From contig SVHA01000013.1 of assembly GCA_015056085.1 (NCBI GenBank), forward strand, positions 1 through 47,980: 47,980 nt of DNA, given 5' to 3'. This document shows positions 1-7,691 of the stretch, in pieces. Position 1 is the first letter of the stretch. Each line of letters starts with the position of its first letter. The DNA is from Clostridiales bacterium. GTDB taxonomy: Bacteria; Bacillota; Clostridia; Christensenellales; Aristaeellaceae. Made by a program: the position numbers and the translations under genes. The notes beneath the pieces were generated by a model. The model was given only the letters and a program-made list of their open reading frames with translations, had not been told where the DNA came from and did no database searches.

Positions 1-290
1 GGGTGTCTCCGGGTGGGATGAATTGAGACACCCCCTCTGGCCCTCTTTGGTTCTTTCTCAGGCTTGAGAAAGAACGCTAATCATTACCGAAATGCCGCAA
101 GGGTTTTCTCAGGCCTGAGAAAGAACACCCAACAAACAATATCCCTTGCAAGGTGGGGCTCTGCCCCACACCCCGCCAAAGGGCTTTCCGATCGCCCTTT
201 GGAAACCTTCGGAGTCCCTTCGGATGAAGGGGTATTAGCTTGCTTATTGGAGGAACGATTTTTGTTGTTCCGGTAAAGACAACTTCCCAA
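1..290. repeat. Intergenic repeat, copy A of a ~290-bp direct duplication
   Basis: Bases 1-215 recur almost unchanged at 526-740 (offset 525; the first 137 bases are identical) and the similarity fades out by about 290. The unit is a chain of inverted repeats: GGGTGTCTC/GAGACACCC, GTTCTTTCTCA/TGAGAAAGAAC, TTCTCAGG/CCTGAGAA, GTGGGGC/GCCCCAC and CCAAAGGG/CCCTTTGG (176-202). Open frames here have no ribosome site and recur in every copy, so I read the stretch as non-coding. Confidence 0.9.
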
Positions 291-310
291 GGATGGGACT
301 CCGAAGGGGT

Positions 311-337
311 CCAGGGGGCGACCGGAAAGCCCCCTGG
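311..337. repeat. 27-bp palindromic unit, G-rich stem version
   Basis: Stem CCAGGGGGC/GCCCCCTGG encloses a GACCGGAAA loop. It is the GGG/CCC variant of the CCAAAGGG...CCCTTTGG element at 176-202. Confidence 0.8.
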
Positions 338-525
338 TACTCCCGGCAAAACCGTGAAACAGGCATCAGAGAAGAATCTCCACAACAGTTCCGGCGTGCG
401 GCGCTCCGTCGCCGCACACGGACTCCATCGGAGCGACCCTGAAACGGGCCGCCCCCGCGAGGCGTTTGAGGGTCAGTCAACAAAATAACCCGCACAAGGC
501 AGGGGGAAAGGGGGGAGTCCAGAGG

Positions 526-815
526 GGGTGTCTCCGGGTGGGATGAATTGAGACACCCCCTCTGGCCCTCTTTGGTTCTTTCTCAGGCTTGAGAAAGAAC
601 GCTAATCATTACCGAAATGCCGCAAGGGTTTTCTCAGGCCTGAGAAAGAACACCCAACAAGCGCTATCCCTTGCAAGGTGGGGCTCTGCCCCACACCCCG
701 CCAAAGGGCTTTCCGATCGCCCTTTGGAAACCTTCGGGCTCTCTTCGGATGAAGGGGTATTAGTATGTTTGTAGGAGAAACAGTTTTCTTTGTTCCGGCA
801 AAGATTACTTACAAT
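526..815. repeat. Intergenic repeat, copy B of the direct duplication
   Basis: This is the second copy of the 1-290 unit in the same orientation. It differs by a few bases around 663-667 and diverges after about 740. It carries the same hairpin chain, with the CCAAAGGG/CCCTTTGG unit at 701-727. No gene is visible between the copies (291-525) or after them up to the promoter at 1229. Confidence 0.9.
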
Positions 816-833
816 GATGCAGACCGAAGGGGT

Positions 834-860
834 CCAGGGGGCGATCGGAAAGCCCCCTGG
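834..860. repeat. 27-bp palindromic unit, G-rich stem version
   Basis: Same element as 311-337, with loop GATCGGAAA and stem CCAGGGGGC/GCCCCCTGG. Confidence 0.8.
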
Positions 861-944
861 TTGCTGTGGGGGAAACGTGCAACAGGTATCGGATTAGAAA
901 CGGATAATCCTTTATCCAAGGCGGGGTTTCGCCCTCACGGGCGA

Positions 945-971
945 CCAAAGGGCTTTCCGATCGCCCCCTGG
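945..971. repeat. 27-bp palindromic unit, hybrid with mismatched arms
   Basis: The left arm is CCAAAGGG (A-type) but the right arm is CCCCCTGG (G-type), so the stem is partly mispaired. It looks like a recombinant between the two stem types. It is preceded by a GGGTTTCGCCCTCACGGGCG module that also occurs, inverted, at about 3811-3835. Confidence 0.75.
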
Positions 972-1015
972 ACCCCTTCGGATGCAAGTAGTCTTATTTG
1001 CCCCTGGACCCGTCA

Positions 1016-1037
1016 CCCCAAGCCCAAGGGCTTGGGG
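1016..1037 (+). repeat. Palindromic CCCCAAGCC unit, terminator-like
   Basis: Perfect palindrome CCCCAAGCC/GGCTTGGGG followed by GATTGTTTGTA. The same unit in the opposite orientation at 3883-3904 is followed by seven T residues and looks like a working terminator. Here no gene lies just upstream. Confidence 0.7.
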
Positions 1038-1228
1038 GATTGTTTGTATGGGGAAGTATCCTTTTTACCTATGCTTTTGTGAAAGGTGAGGGCAAAACCT
1101 CGCCTTGCAAGCAAGGTTTTGTAAGGAGAATTTGTACCGCAGCACATTGGAGAATGAGATCGAGCCTTCCATGCAAAGTCAGACCCCCTCTCGCCCCCGG
1201 AATATTTCACATTTGACCAGATATGCCA

Positions 1229-1257
1229 TTGTGCGAAATGGCGCATGGGAGTAGAAT
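1229..1257 (+). promoter_or_regulatory. Promoter of the 1298 gene
   Basis: TTGTGC (1229-1234), 17-bp spacer, TAGAAT (1252-1257). Predicted start near 1264 gives a ~34-nt leader, which supports the ATG at 1298 over upstream in-frame ATGs. Confidence 0.6.
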
Positions 1258-1297
1258 GAAACCAGATGCAAACGCAGTTGCAAAGGGACGTGATGAT

Positions 1298-2458
1298 ATG
1301 AAAAAAGACAAGCAGGGGAAGTGGCAAAAATACGTCAGCCTGCTGCTGAGCCTGTGCCTGCTGGGGGCGATACTGCCTTTGCCGGCAATGGCTCAGGAGA
1401 TGAGCGTCACGCTGACAGCCAGCGTGCAAAACGGTGCGACTGTTCCTGCGGGCACAGCGGTGGATTTCACACTGTCTGGCGTCAACACGGCTGATCTGTC
1501 CCTGATGGTGGTCAACCCTGCCAGCGGGCAGAGTTTCCACTACGCAGATGAAGTAAGCTGTGTGCTGGAGGAGCCGGGCGTGTATGTGTTCATCGCCTAT
1601 GGCGCCAACGGAACAGACGCCACCGCACCCGGGTTTGAGCGCTGCAAGAGCCCAAACTATGTGATCATCGCAGAAGGTCCGCCGGAAACCTATGCATATC
1701 TGGCGAAGAAACCCCATACGGAACTGCACAGGATCTACTCGCTCATCCTGCTTCTGGGTGAGAAAACGTCCCAGTTCCGGGTGATCGCTGATGAAATCAT
1801 TGAAGCCCGCGATCTGAGCGACTTGGGTTTCTGGGGAAAGATGGTCAGCGCTGATTTCTGGAAACTCTACGCCACAGAACTGTATGACGTGCTGGACAAC
1901 GAAGACCTTGGCGAATTGCAGGACGAGATGGAGCGGCATATTGTGGAAGCAACGCTGGAACGCATGATCAATGCCGATCCTTTTCAGTCCTACGAAAAGG
2001 CCATGTGCTATGTCAGCCAGCTGAGCAACCATGAATTGCTCACCAACCTCATCAACGGCGAAGACGCCTATGAAACCTTCATTGGCGCCATGAAAGATTC
2101 CGGCCTGAAAGTCAAGGAGGTCGGCCCGAAGACGTCCATTGCCTTCAAAATGTTAAACGGCCTCTTCAGCACCATCAACATCGCCACTGCCAACGAGGCA
2201 GAACTGGCGCAGCTGTGCTACTTCATCGTTTATGCAGATGAGGCGGAACTTGCCCTGGACGCCATCGCAAAGCAATATGCGGGGCTGTCCGATGCCTGTC
2301 AGAAACTGAAGCAGGAGATCGAGGACGGCGCCCTTGAGGCGATATGGGATGCGAACATCAAAACGGCTGGTCAGATTACCGAGGCATATTTAATTCGCTT
2401 AGTGTTCCAGGCAGATGGGATTTCTCCTATCCACTGGATGTCCTCATCCTTTGCATAG
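1298..2458 (+). CDS. Secreted protein of unknown function, 3' end rebuilt by recombination
   Basis: I do not recognise the family. The ATG at 1298 follows an AAAGGGAC ribosome site and starts a Sec signal peptide: MKKDK, then a Leu-rich core ending in AMAQ at about residue 34. Residues ~37-125 look like an Ig-like beta domain (alternating hydrophobic strands, GTAVDFTLSG). The rest, to ~residue 365, is predominantly helical and acidic, with no catalytic motif that I can see. The last ~22 residues are read antisense to an hsdS-like fragment on the minus strand (2374-2445), so the native C-terminus was probably lost near 2385. The frame overlaps the convergent lipoprotein gene by 88 bases, which is abnormal for this compact region. 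An extracellular location is likely; function is unknown. Confidence 0.7.
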   Translation: MKKDKQGKWQKYVSLLLSLCLLGAILPLPAMAQEMSVTLTASVQNGATVPAGTAVDFTLSGVNTADLSLMVVNPASGQSFHYADEVSCVLEEPGVYVFIAYGANGTDATAPGFERCKSPNYVIIAEGPPETYAYLAKKPHTELHRIYSLILLLGEKTSQFRVIADEIIEARDLSDLGFWGKMVSADFWKLYATELYDVLDNEDLGELQDEMERHIVEATLERMINADPFQSYEKAMCYVSQLSNHELLTNLINGEDAYETFIGAMKDSGLKVKEVGPKTSIAFKMLNGLFSTINIATANEAELAQLCYFIVYADEAELALDAIAKQYAGLSDACQKLKQEIEDGALEAIWDANIKTAGQITEAYLIRLVFQADGISPIHWMSSSFA

Positions 2459-3075
2459 CGGTCAAGTCGGCTTTGAATATCTCTTTCGAGGTAAATGCAG
2501 TGTGTACCTGCTCGGATGGGGTTATCCCAGCAATCTACCGCTGTGTCGCTTAGTACGAGTCCTTTGCTTTCGGCGTAGCTCTTTGCATAGATGATCCAGT
2601 GATCAATATCGAAGGGAGAAGGTTTTTCCGTTGGCTCCAGTTCGGTCACCTTCGGAGATTCCGTTTCGGATTTTGGTTCATCTTTGGGCGGTTCAGTTTC
2701 CGTCATTTCTTTTTCCGTAAGCTGCGGTGCTGTGCTTGGCACTGTTTCAACGATCGGGGGAGTAGACGTTTCTTCAATGGTGCTTGTTGCAGTCGTCGTT
2801 GCATCCTCAGTAACTTGTGCCGTTGTTGGCTCTGTGGCGGTCATAGTCGGCTCTGTCGCCCGGTCCTTGCTCTCGGTCGGGATAGGTTCTTTTTCTTTCT
2901 CTGTCGGCTCTACCGCTGTCACGGGCGGTATTGTTTCGAGTGGTATTTCTGTTGTTATTGTTTCCGATACCAGTATAGGCGAATTCTCGGTAGGCAGCGG
3001 TGCGGTGTTTCCACCGCATCCCACCATACTCACGAGCACCACACAGCAGAGAAGATAAATTATTAGTTTTTTCAT
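2371..3075 (-). CDS. Thr/Glu-rich lipoprotein with a foreign C-terminal tail
   Basis: Encodes 234 aa. A lipoprotein signal (MKKLIIYLLCC...) has a lipobox ending in VGC at about residue 20. A ~120-residue Thr/Glu/Pro/Ser-rich low-complexity stalk follows, then a short folded part around residues 155-209 (WIIYAKSYAESKG, CWDNPI, RDIQSRL). The last 25 residues (IQWIGEIPSAW, KRIKYAS) match the first conserved motif of type I restriction S subunits and do not belong to a lipoprotein. The native end is therefore missing and the frame stops at 2371. The start overlaps the stop of the DUF6809 gene by ATGA, implying translational coupling. The gene is clearly richer in A and T than its neighbours, consistent with horizontal origin. 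Function is unknown; it probably sits on the outer face of the membrane. Confidence 0.7.
   Translation of the reverse strand: MKKLIIYLLCCVVLVSMVGCGGNTAPLPTENSPILVSETITTEIPLETIPPVTAVEPTEKEKEPIPTESKDRATEPTMTATEPTTAQVTEDATTTATSTIEETSTPPIVETVPSTAPQLTEKEMTETEPPKDEPKSETESPKVTELEPTEKPSPFDIDHWIIYAKSYAESKGLVLSDTAVDCWDNPIRAGTHCIYLERDIQSRLDRYAKDEDIQWIGEIPSAWNTKRIKYASVI
2374..2445 (-). pseudogene. Fragment of a type I restriction specificity gene (hsdS)
   Basis: Read on the minus strand this gives DEDIQWIGEIPSAWNTKR and then IKYASVI. S subunits of type I restriction systems typically begin a target-recognition domain with a (K)DSGIxWIGEIPxxWxxxxxKY motif. Only ~24 codons are present, with no start codon and no other part of the gene nearby, so I treat it as a recombination scar carried in frame at the end of the lipoprotein gene. 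Confidence 0.65.
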
Positions 3076-3356
3076 ATATCATCCACCGTTTCTAACCCTT
3101 CCATCGCTTCAACCATTATTCGCACCGCAAGGATGAATCCGTCCCTGAATGCATCTCGTTCGGTCAGTCCTGACAGTTCGCTCTGACAGTCTTTGAATTT
3201 TTCGAAAGTTTCTTTCTGCTGCTCAGTGAGCGTTGCCGTTAGGCTTTCCTCGTTTTTGCATATGAGCTTTACGAGTTTGTCCACTCTCGAACCGCGCTTT
3301 ATGTACCTTTCGTGCGGACTGATGTTACCGTAGTATAAATCTTCAAGTGTTGTCAT
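3072..3356 (-). CDS. DUF6809 family protein
   Basis: Encodes 94 aa, starting at the ATG at 3356 behind AAAAAGGAGGTG, one of the best ribosome sites in the window; the longer frame to 3410 lacks one. It begins MTTLEDLYYGNISPHER, which I recognise as the opening of the DUF6809 family, small helical proteins common in Clostridia, often near mobile or accessory genes. The middle is charged and helical (LTEQQKETFEKF) and the end reads GFILAVRIMVEAMEG. Its stop overlaps the start of the lipoprotein gene by four bases, so the two form one small operon. No function is established for the family as far as I know. Confidence 0.8.
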   Translation of the reverse strand: MTTLEDLYYGNISPHERYIKRGSRVDKLVKLICKNEESLTATLTEQQKETFEKFKDCQSELSGLTERDAFRDGFILAVRIMVEAMEGLETVDDI

Positions 3357-3496
3357 GTGCGTTGCACCTCCTTTTTGCAACACAAACACATACCACAACA
3401 CTTTCCACAAGTCCAGCGATTTTCGATATAAAATTCAAAAAAGCACCGCATTTCTGCAACGCTTCGATTTGTTTGACTCTTTTGCAATTAAATAAC

Positions 3497-3532
3497 ATAA
3501 AAGACAGCATAGCCATCATAGACTATGCTGCC
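3497..3532 (-). terminator. Rho-independent terminator-like hairpin
   Basis: Stem 3503-3512/3523-3532 (GACAGCATAG with its complement, two G-U pairs), followed on the minus strand by TTTTATGTT. No gene lies directly upstream on that strand. It may shield the DUF6809 operon from read-through coming from the ABC operon. Confidence 0.5.
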
Positions 3533-3647
3533 TTTCCCTGTTATCCTATTCGGTTTTTCGTTTTCTCCGTTAAGGACATCCCGCTTTTCCGGGGGTGTTT
3601 TTGTTTTGGGGTAGTCTGATGGATTTGGCTTGTCTTTCCTGAGAGAA

Positions 3648-3674
3648 CCAGGGGGCTTTCCGGTCGCCCCCTGG
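3648..3674. repeat. 27-bp palindromic unit, G-rich stem version
   Basis: Stem CCAGGGGGC/GCCCCCTGG with loop TTTCCGGTC, i.e. the reverse orientation of 311-337. It marks one edge of the second repeat block. Confidence 0.8.
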
Positions 3675-3784
3675 ACCCCTTCGGCTTGACCCCTACCGGC
3701 AATCTTGAGCAAGCAACAAAGGAAAAATCGTTCCTCCAACAAGCAGGTTACAACCCTAAACAAGAGATGGGACTCCGAAGGTTT

Positions 3785-3811
3785 CCAAAGGGCGATCGGA
3801 AAGCCCTTTGG
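3785..3811. repeat. 27-bp palindromic unit, A-rich stem version
   Basis: Stem CCAAAGGGC/GCCCTTTGG with loop GATCGGAAA; the reverse complement of 176-202. It is flanked by the module TTCGGAGTCCCATC, as in copy A, and by an inverted copy of the GGGTTTCGCCCTCACGGGCG module near 3811-3835. Confidence 0.8.
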
Positions 3812-3872
3812 TCGCCCGTGAGGGCGAAATCCCACCTCACACAAAAGCCTATTTTGAAAGGGAAAACCCACA

Positions 3873-3904
3873 TAAAAAAATCCCCCAAGCCCTTGGGCTT
3901 GGGG
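3873..3904 (-). terminator. Terminator of the ABC exporter operon, made of a repeat unit
   Basis: On the minus strand the palindrome CCCCAAGCC/GGCTTGGGG (3883-3904) is followed by GA and seven T residues (3874-3880), a textbook Rho-independent terminator. It lies 160 bases past the stop of the second ABC gene. The hairpin is the same repeat unit seen at 1016-1037. Confidence 0.75.
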
Positions 3905-3915
3905 TGATGGGTCAA

Positions 3916-4065
3916 GGGCCAATGGCCCTTGCGGGGTGCAGGGGCAGAGCCCCTGCCGGGGTGTGGGGCAAAGCCCCACAAAAGGGGTGTCGGGGGCAGC
4001 GTCCCCGACTGGGGGTCCAGGGGGCATAGCCCCCTGGTGGGTTTCCAAAGGGCAAAGCCCTTTGG
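3916..4065. repeat. Array of short palindromes after the ABC operon
   Basis: At least six mini-hairpins of one design, a GC stem around a 3-4 nt loop, stand in a row: AGGGCCAATGGCCCT, CAGGGGCAGAGCCCCTG, GTGGGGCAAAGCCCCAC, CGGGGGCAGCGTCCCCG, CCAGGGGGC-ATA-GCCCCCTGG (4017-4037) and CCAAAGGGC-AAA-GCCCTTTGG (4045-4065). The last one abuts the stop codon of the ABC gene. They form the 3' untranslated region of that operon. Confidence 0.8.
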
Positions 4066-5859
4066 TCAAGCCAGCTGCAGTTGATAGAGCTTCTTGTAGA
4101 TGCCGTCCAATTCCAGCAGTTCCTGATGCGTGCCGGATTCGCAGATGCGGCCGTGGTGCATCACAATGATGCGATCAGCGTGCTGCACGGTGGAGAGGCG
4201 GTGCGCCACCATAATGGTAGTGCGACCCTGCATCAGGCGCTCCAGCGCTTCCTGAATCCACTGCTCGGTTTCTGTGTCAATGTTGGCCGTGGCCTCGTCC
4301 AGAATCAGAATGGTGGGGTCGTAAGCCAGCGTGCGGGCAAAGGACAGCAGCTGCCTCTGACCGGCAGAGAAGGTGGCGCCTCGCTCGGAGACCTTCTCCT
4401 GATAGCCCCTGGGCAGGCGGCTGATGAACTTGTGGGCATTGGTGTCCTTGGCGGCGGAGAGCACCGCATCATCAGAAATGGACTCATCCTTCAGGCGAAT
4501 GTTGCTGGCGATGTCACCGGTGAAGATGAACACGTCCTGCTGCACCTGGCCGATGGCGCTGCGGATCTGCTCCCGGGTCATGTCCCTGATGTCCACGCCG
4601 TCAATGCGGATGGCGCCCTTCTGGATGTCATAGTAGCGTCCGATCAGGTTCAGGATGGAGGACTTGCCGGCACCCGTGGCGCCCACAAAGGCCACCTTCT
4701 GCCCCGGCTCAATGGTGAAGGACACGTCCTTGAGGACGAAGTTCTCATTGTCGTAGGCAAACCAGACATGGTCAAACTCAATCCGGCCCTTGATTTCCGG
4801 CAGCACCACGGGGGTCTCGGGATCCTTCACCATGGGCTCTTCATCCAGCAGGGTGAAGATCTTTTCAGCAGAGGCAATGGCGGACTGCAGGGTGGTGAAC
4901 TGCTCGGCCAGTTCCTGAATGGGCTGGAAAAGCTGGGTGATGTACTGGGTGAACATATACATGGTGCCCAGGGAGATGACGTCCGTCAGCACCTGATGGC
5001 TGCCGCCGGCCAGAATGATGGCTGTGGCGGCGATGGACACAAAGTAGATGCTGGGACGGAAAATGGCAAAGACCATCATTTCCCGGTAGCCTGCCTGATA
5101 GAGTTCTCCGCTCTTTTTGTTGAATTCGCCGCTCTTTTCCTTTTCCCGGTGGAAAATCTGGATGATGCGCATGCCGGAAATGTGCTCGGAAAGGAAGGTG
5201 TTCAGCGCCGTCACCCGGGTTTTGGTCAGCTGATATGCCTTGCGGGACATCTTGCGGAACACGATGGTCAGGCCGAGCACCACAGGTACCAGCACAAAGG
5301 ACAGAAGGGCCATGCGGGGATCGAGGGAGAGCATCACGATCACCAGACCGATGACCTTGAGGCAGTTACGGAACAGGCGCACCAGGGAATTGGCGTAGAG
5401 GTCGTTGATGGACTCGGTGTCATTGGTGATGCGGGTGACAACGCGGCCCACAGGCGTTGTGTCGAAGAACCGCATGGAGAGGGACTGCACGTGGGCCATC
5501 AGCTGCTGGCGGGTGGAATAGACGATCTTCTGGCCCATTTCCTGAATCAGCACATACTGGGTGCGATTGCAGACAAACAGGGCCACCAGCACGCCGATGT
5601 ACTTCAGGGCGGCCATCAGGATGCCATGGATGCGTTCTTCCGCCATTTCGCCGGGCTGGAAATCGCCGGTGATGTACTGGTCGATGGCGTCGCCGATGAT
5701 GATGGGCTTGTACAGTTCCAGCACTGTCAAAACGCTCACCAGCAGGAAGCAGATGACCACCGTTTTCCAATGGGGCTTGAGGTAGGAAAGCAGGCGCAGG
5801 AAGGCATTGCCCTTGTAATTCACCTGAGTGGTTTCCTGATTGAAGGGGACATTAGTCAT
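4066..5859 (-). CDS. ABC exporter half-transporter, canonical ATPase subunit
   Basis: Encodes 597 aa. An exporter-type membrane domain (six helices, ~residues 25-330) is followed by an ATPase domain: Walker A GATGAGKSS near residue 393, signature FSAGQRQ near 498, Walker B ILILDEA with the catalytic Glu near 520, and the H-loop His in MVAHRLST. It should pair with the product of the upstream gene to form a heterodimer like B. subtilis BmrC/BmrD (YheI/YheH) or LmrCD, which expel drugs, lipids or peptides at the cost of ATP. Start: ATG at 5859, overlapping the stop of the upstream gene by 8 bases (ATGACTAA), so the two are translationally coupled. A 25-residue longer frame lies inside the upstream gene and is unlikely. 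The substrate cannot be told from sequence. Confidence 0.92.
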   Translation of the reverse strand: MTNVPFNQETTQVNYKGNAFLRLLSYLKPHWKTVVICFLLVSVLTVLELYKPIIIGDAIDQYITGDFQPGEMAEERIHGILMAALKYIGVLVALFVCNRTQYVLIQEMGQKIVYSTRQQLMAHVQSLSMRFFDTTPVGRVVTRITNDTESINDLYANSLVRLFRNCLKVIGLVIVMLSLDPRMALLSFVLVPVVLGLTIVFRKMSRKAYQLTKTRVTALNTFLSEHISGMRIIQIFHREKEKSGEFNKKSGELYQAGYREMMVFAIFRPSIYFVSIAATAIILAGGSHQVLTDVISLGTMYMFTQYITQLFQPIQELAEQFTTLQSAIASAEKIFTLLDEEPMVKDPETPVVLPEIKGRIEFDHVWFAYDNENFVLKDVSFTIEPGQKVAFVGATGAGKSSILNLIGRYYDIQKGAIRIDGVDIRDMTREQIRSAIGQVQQDVFIFTGDIASNIRLKDESISDDAVLSAAKDTNAHKFISRLPRGYQEKVSERGATFSAGQRQLLSFARTLAYDPTILILDEATANIDTETEQWIQEALERLMQGRTTIMVAHRLSTVQHADRIIVMHHGRICESGTHQELLELDGIYKKLYQLQLA

Positions 5860-7621
5860 GCTGCACGCCTCCTTCCTCCCGCAACTGCTTTTCCAGTTGC
5901 TGCTTATCATGGACCGAGCGGTAAATGCCGCCAAGGGCCATCAGTTCCTCATGGGTGCCGTATTCAGCCGCGCAGCCGTCATCCAGCACGAGGATGTGAT
6001 CGGCGTCCTGAATGGTGGAAATGCGGTGGGCGATGATCAGGGTGGTGCGGCCCTGACGGTTGCGGCGCAGGTTTTCCAGGATCTGCTTTTCCGTGTCCGT
6101 ATCCACGGCAGAAAGGGCGTCGTCCAGAATCAGGATGGGGGCGTCCTTCATCAGCGCCCGGGCGATGGAGGAACGCTGCTTCTGTCCGCCGGACAGGGTC
6201 ACGCCGCGCTCGCCCACAATGGTCTGATACTTCTCCGGGAAACCCTCGATGTTGTCATGGATGCAGGCTTCTTTGGCAGCGGCCTCCACGGCTTCCAGGG
6301 TGTTTTCATCCGCACCAAAGGCGATGTTATTTTGCAGGGTGTCGGAGAACAGGAAGTTGTCCTGGGGCACATAGGCGATGTCCCGGCGCAGGATGGCCAG
6401 GGGGATTTCCTTGATGGGGTGGCCGTCGATAAAAATGGTGCCTTCGGGGGCGTCATAGAGGCGCAGGAGCAGGTTGGGCAGGGTGGTTTTGCCGCTGCCG
6501 GTGCGGCCCAGGATGGCCAGCGTCTCGCCCGTTTTCACGTGAACGGATACGTTTTTGAGCACGTCCACCTGGGGCAGGTCGGGATAGGCAAAGGTCAGGT
6601 CCGTCAGGCGGATGTCGCCCTTGAGGCTGTCAATAGGCTTGACGTAGGGGGCGTCCACAATGTCGGGCTTTTCACGGAAGATGTTGACAATGCGGCCCAG
6701 GGACGCCATGCCCTGGCTGATGGCGGTGATGCACTCGCCCACAGCCATCATGGGCCACACCAGCATACCGATATAGGCGTTGAAGGCCACGAACTGACCC
6801 ACGGTGATTTCGCCGGTGATGGCAAGATATCCGCCGTAGAGCAGGGTGAGCAGGCTACTCAGGCCCACGATGAGGTCCATCACAGGCATGAACATGGACT
6901 GCAGGCGCACCACGCCCAGGTTTTTCTCCTTGGTCATGGCGTTGGTTTTCGCAAAGGCGTAAAGTTCCTTGCGCTCCTGCACAAAGGCCTTGATGACCCG
7001 GATGCCGGAAACCGTCTCCTGCACGCTGTCAGTGAGGGTGGCGAAGGCCTGCTGCTTCATGCGGAAACGGCGGTGCATGGCCTTGCCGTAGAAATAGTCC
7101 GCAAGGATAATCAGCAAAAGCGGAATCACTGCCACCAGCGTCAGGCGGGCGCTGACGTAGGAGACCATCTTGCTGAGCACCAGCACCAGCATCACCGTGG
7201 CGTCAAAGGCAGAAATGACCGTCATGCCCACCAACTGGCGCACGCTCATCAGGTCGTTGGTGAAGTGGGCCATCAGGTCGCCGGTCTTGTGCTCGTTGAA
7301 ATACCGGGTGGAGAGCTTCGTCAGGTGGCCGAACATATCATTGCGCAGTTCCGTCTCCACCTTGCGGGCGGCGCCGAAGAGGAAATACCGCCAGAAGAAG
7401 CGCCCCGCGGCGATCAGCACGCCAAAGAGCAGCACCTTCCACACGATGGCCATCACGCCATTCATGTCCAGGATGCCCTTTTCCAGTCCGTCGGTGATTT
7501 CACCGGTAAACTGGGGCACATACACGTTGATGGCGTCCACCAGATACAGGGCAAGGATGCCCAGCAGATAGAACAGCCAGTGGCGCCTGAGGTAGTTGGA
7601 TAAGAACTTCAGGGATTGCAT
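5852..7621 (-). CDS. ABC exporter half-transporter, degenerate ATPase subunit
   Basis: Encodes 589 aa and is first in the two-gene exporter operon. Six membrane helices fill residues ~15-320. The ATPase domain has Walker A GRTGSGKTT (~371), signature LSGGQKQR (~475) and Walker B ILILDDA (~498). The catalytic Glu that normally follows the Walker B Asp is Asp here, the usual mark of the degenerate site of heterodimeric exporters (BmrC, LmrC, TM287). The ATG at 7621 has AAGGAGGA five bases upstream. An in-frame ATG at 7642, behind GGGAGGG, would add 7 residues and cannot be excluded. An extended -10 promoter lies upstream at 7683-7691. Confidence 0.92.
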   Translation of the reverse strand: MQSLKFLSNYLRRHWLFYLLGILALYLVDAINVYVPQFTGEITDGLEKGILDMNGVMAIVWKVLLFGVLIAAGRFFWRYFLFGAARKVETELRNDMFGHLTKLSTRYFNEHKTGDLMAHFTNDLMSVRQLVGMTVISAFDATVMLVLVLSKMVSYVSARLTLVAVIPLLLIILADYFYGKAMHRRFRMKQQAFATLTDSVQETVSGIRVIKAFVQERKELYAFAKTNAMTKEKNLGVVRLQSMFMPVMDLIVGLSSLLTLLYGGYLAITGEITVGQFVAFNAYIGMLVWPMMAVGECITAISQGMASLGRIVNIFREKPDIVDAPYVKPIDSLKGDIRLTDLTFAYPDLPQVDVLKNVSVHVKTGETLAILGRTGSGKTTLPNLLLRLYDAPEGTIFIDGHPIKEIPLAILRRDIAYVPQDNFLFSDTLQNNIAFGADENTLEAVEAAAKEACIHDNIEGFPEKYQTIVGERGVTLSGGQKQRSSIARALMKDAPILILDDALSAVDTDTEKQILENLRRNRQGRTTLIIAHRISTIQDADHILVLDDGCAAEYGTHEELMALGGIYRSVHDKQQLEKQLREEGGVQHD

Positions 7622-7682
7622 AAGTCCTCCTTGGTGAATCATGCCGGGGCCCTCCCGGCGTCAACATAAAACACATCGTCTC

Positions 7683-7691
7683 ATCATAGCA
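7683..7691 (-). promoter_or_regulatory. Extended -10 promoter of the ABC operon
   Basis: On the minus strand TGC-TATGAT (7683-7691) is an extended -10 element. No good -35 box stands 17 bases upstream. A GCCGGG/CCCGGC hairpin lies in the leader (about 7643-7659). Confidence 0.5.

Noticed and set aside
64..495. Short open frames in the repeat block
   Set aside because: They recur wherever the palindromic repeats occur, on both strands, with no ribosome site.
3577..3612. Second terminator (ACATCCC/GGGGTGT with T-run) on the plus strand
   Set aside because: The stem is only about seven pairs with a G-U, and no plus-strand gene precedes it.
4081..7603. Two very long open frames on the plus strand opposite the ABC genes
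   Set aside because: They lack ribosome sites and domain motifs and are His/Gly/Val-rich mirror translations of GC-rich genes. The minus strand carries complete ABC motifs.
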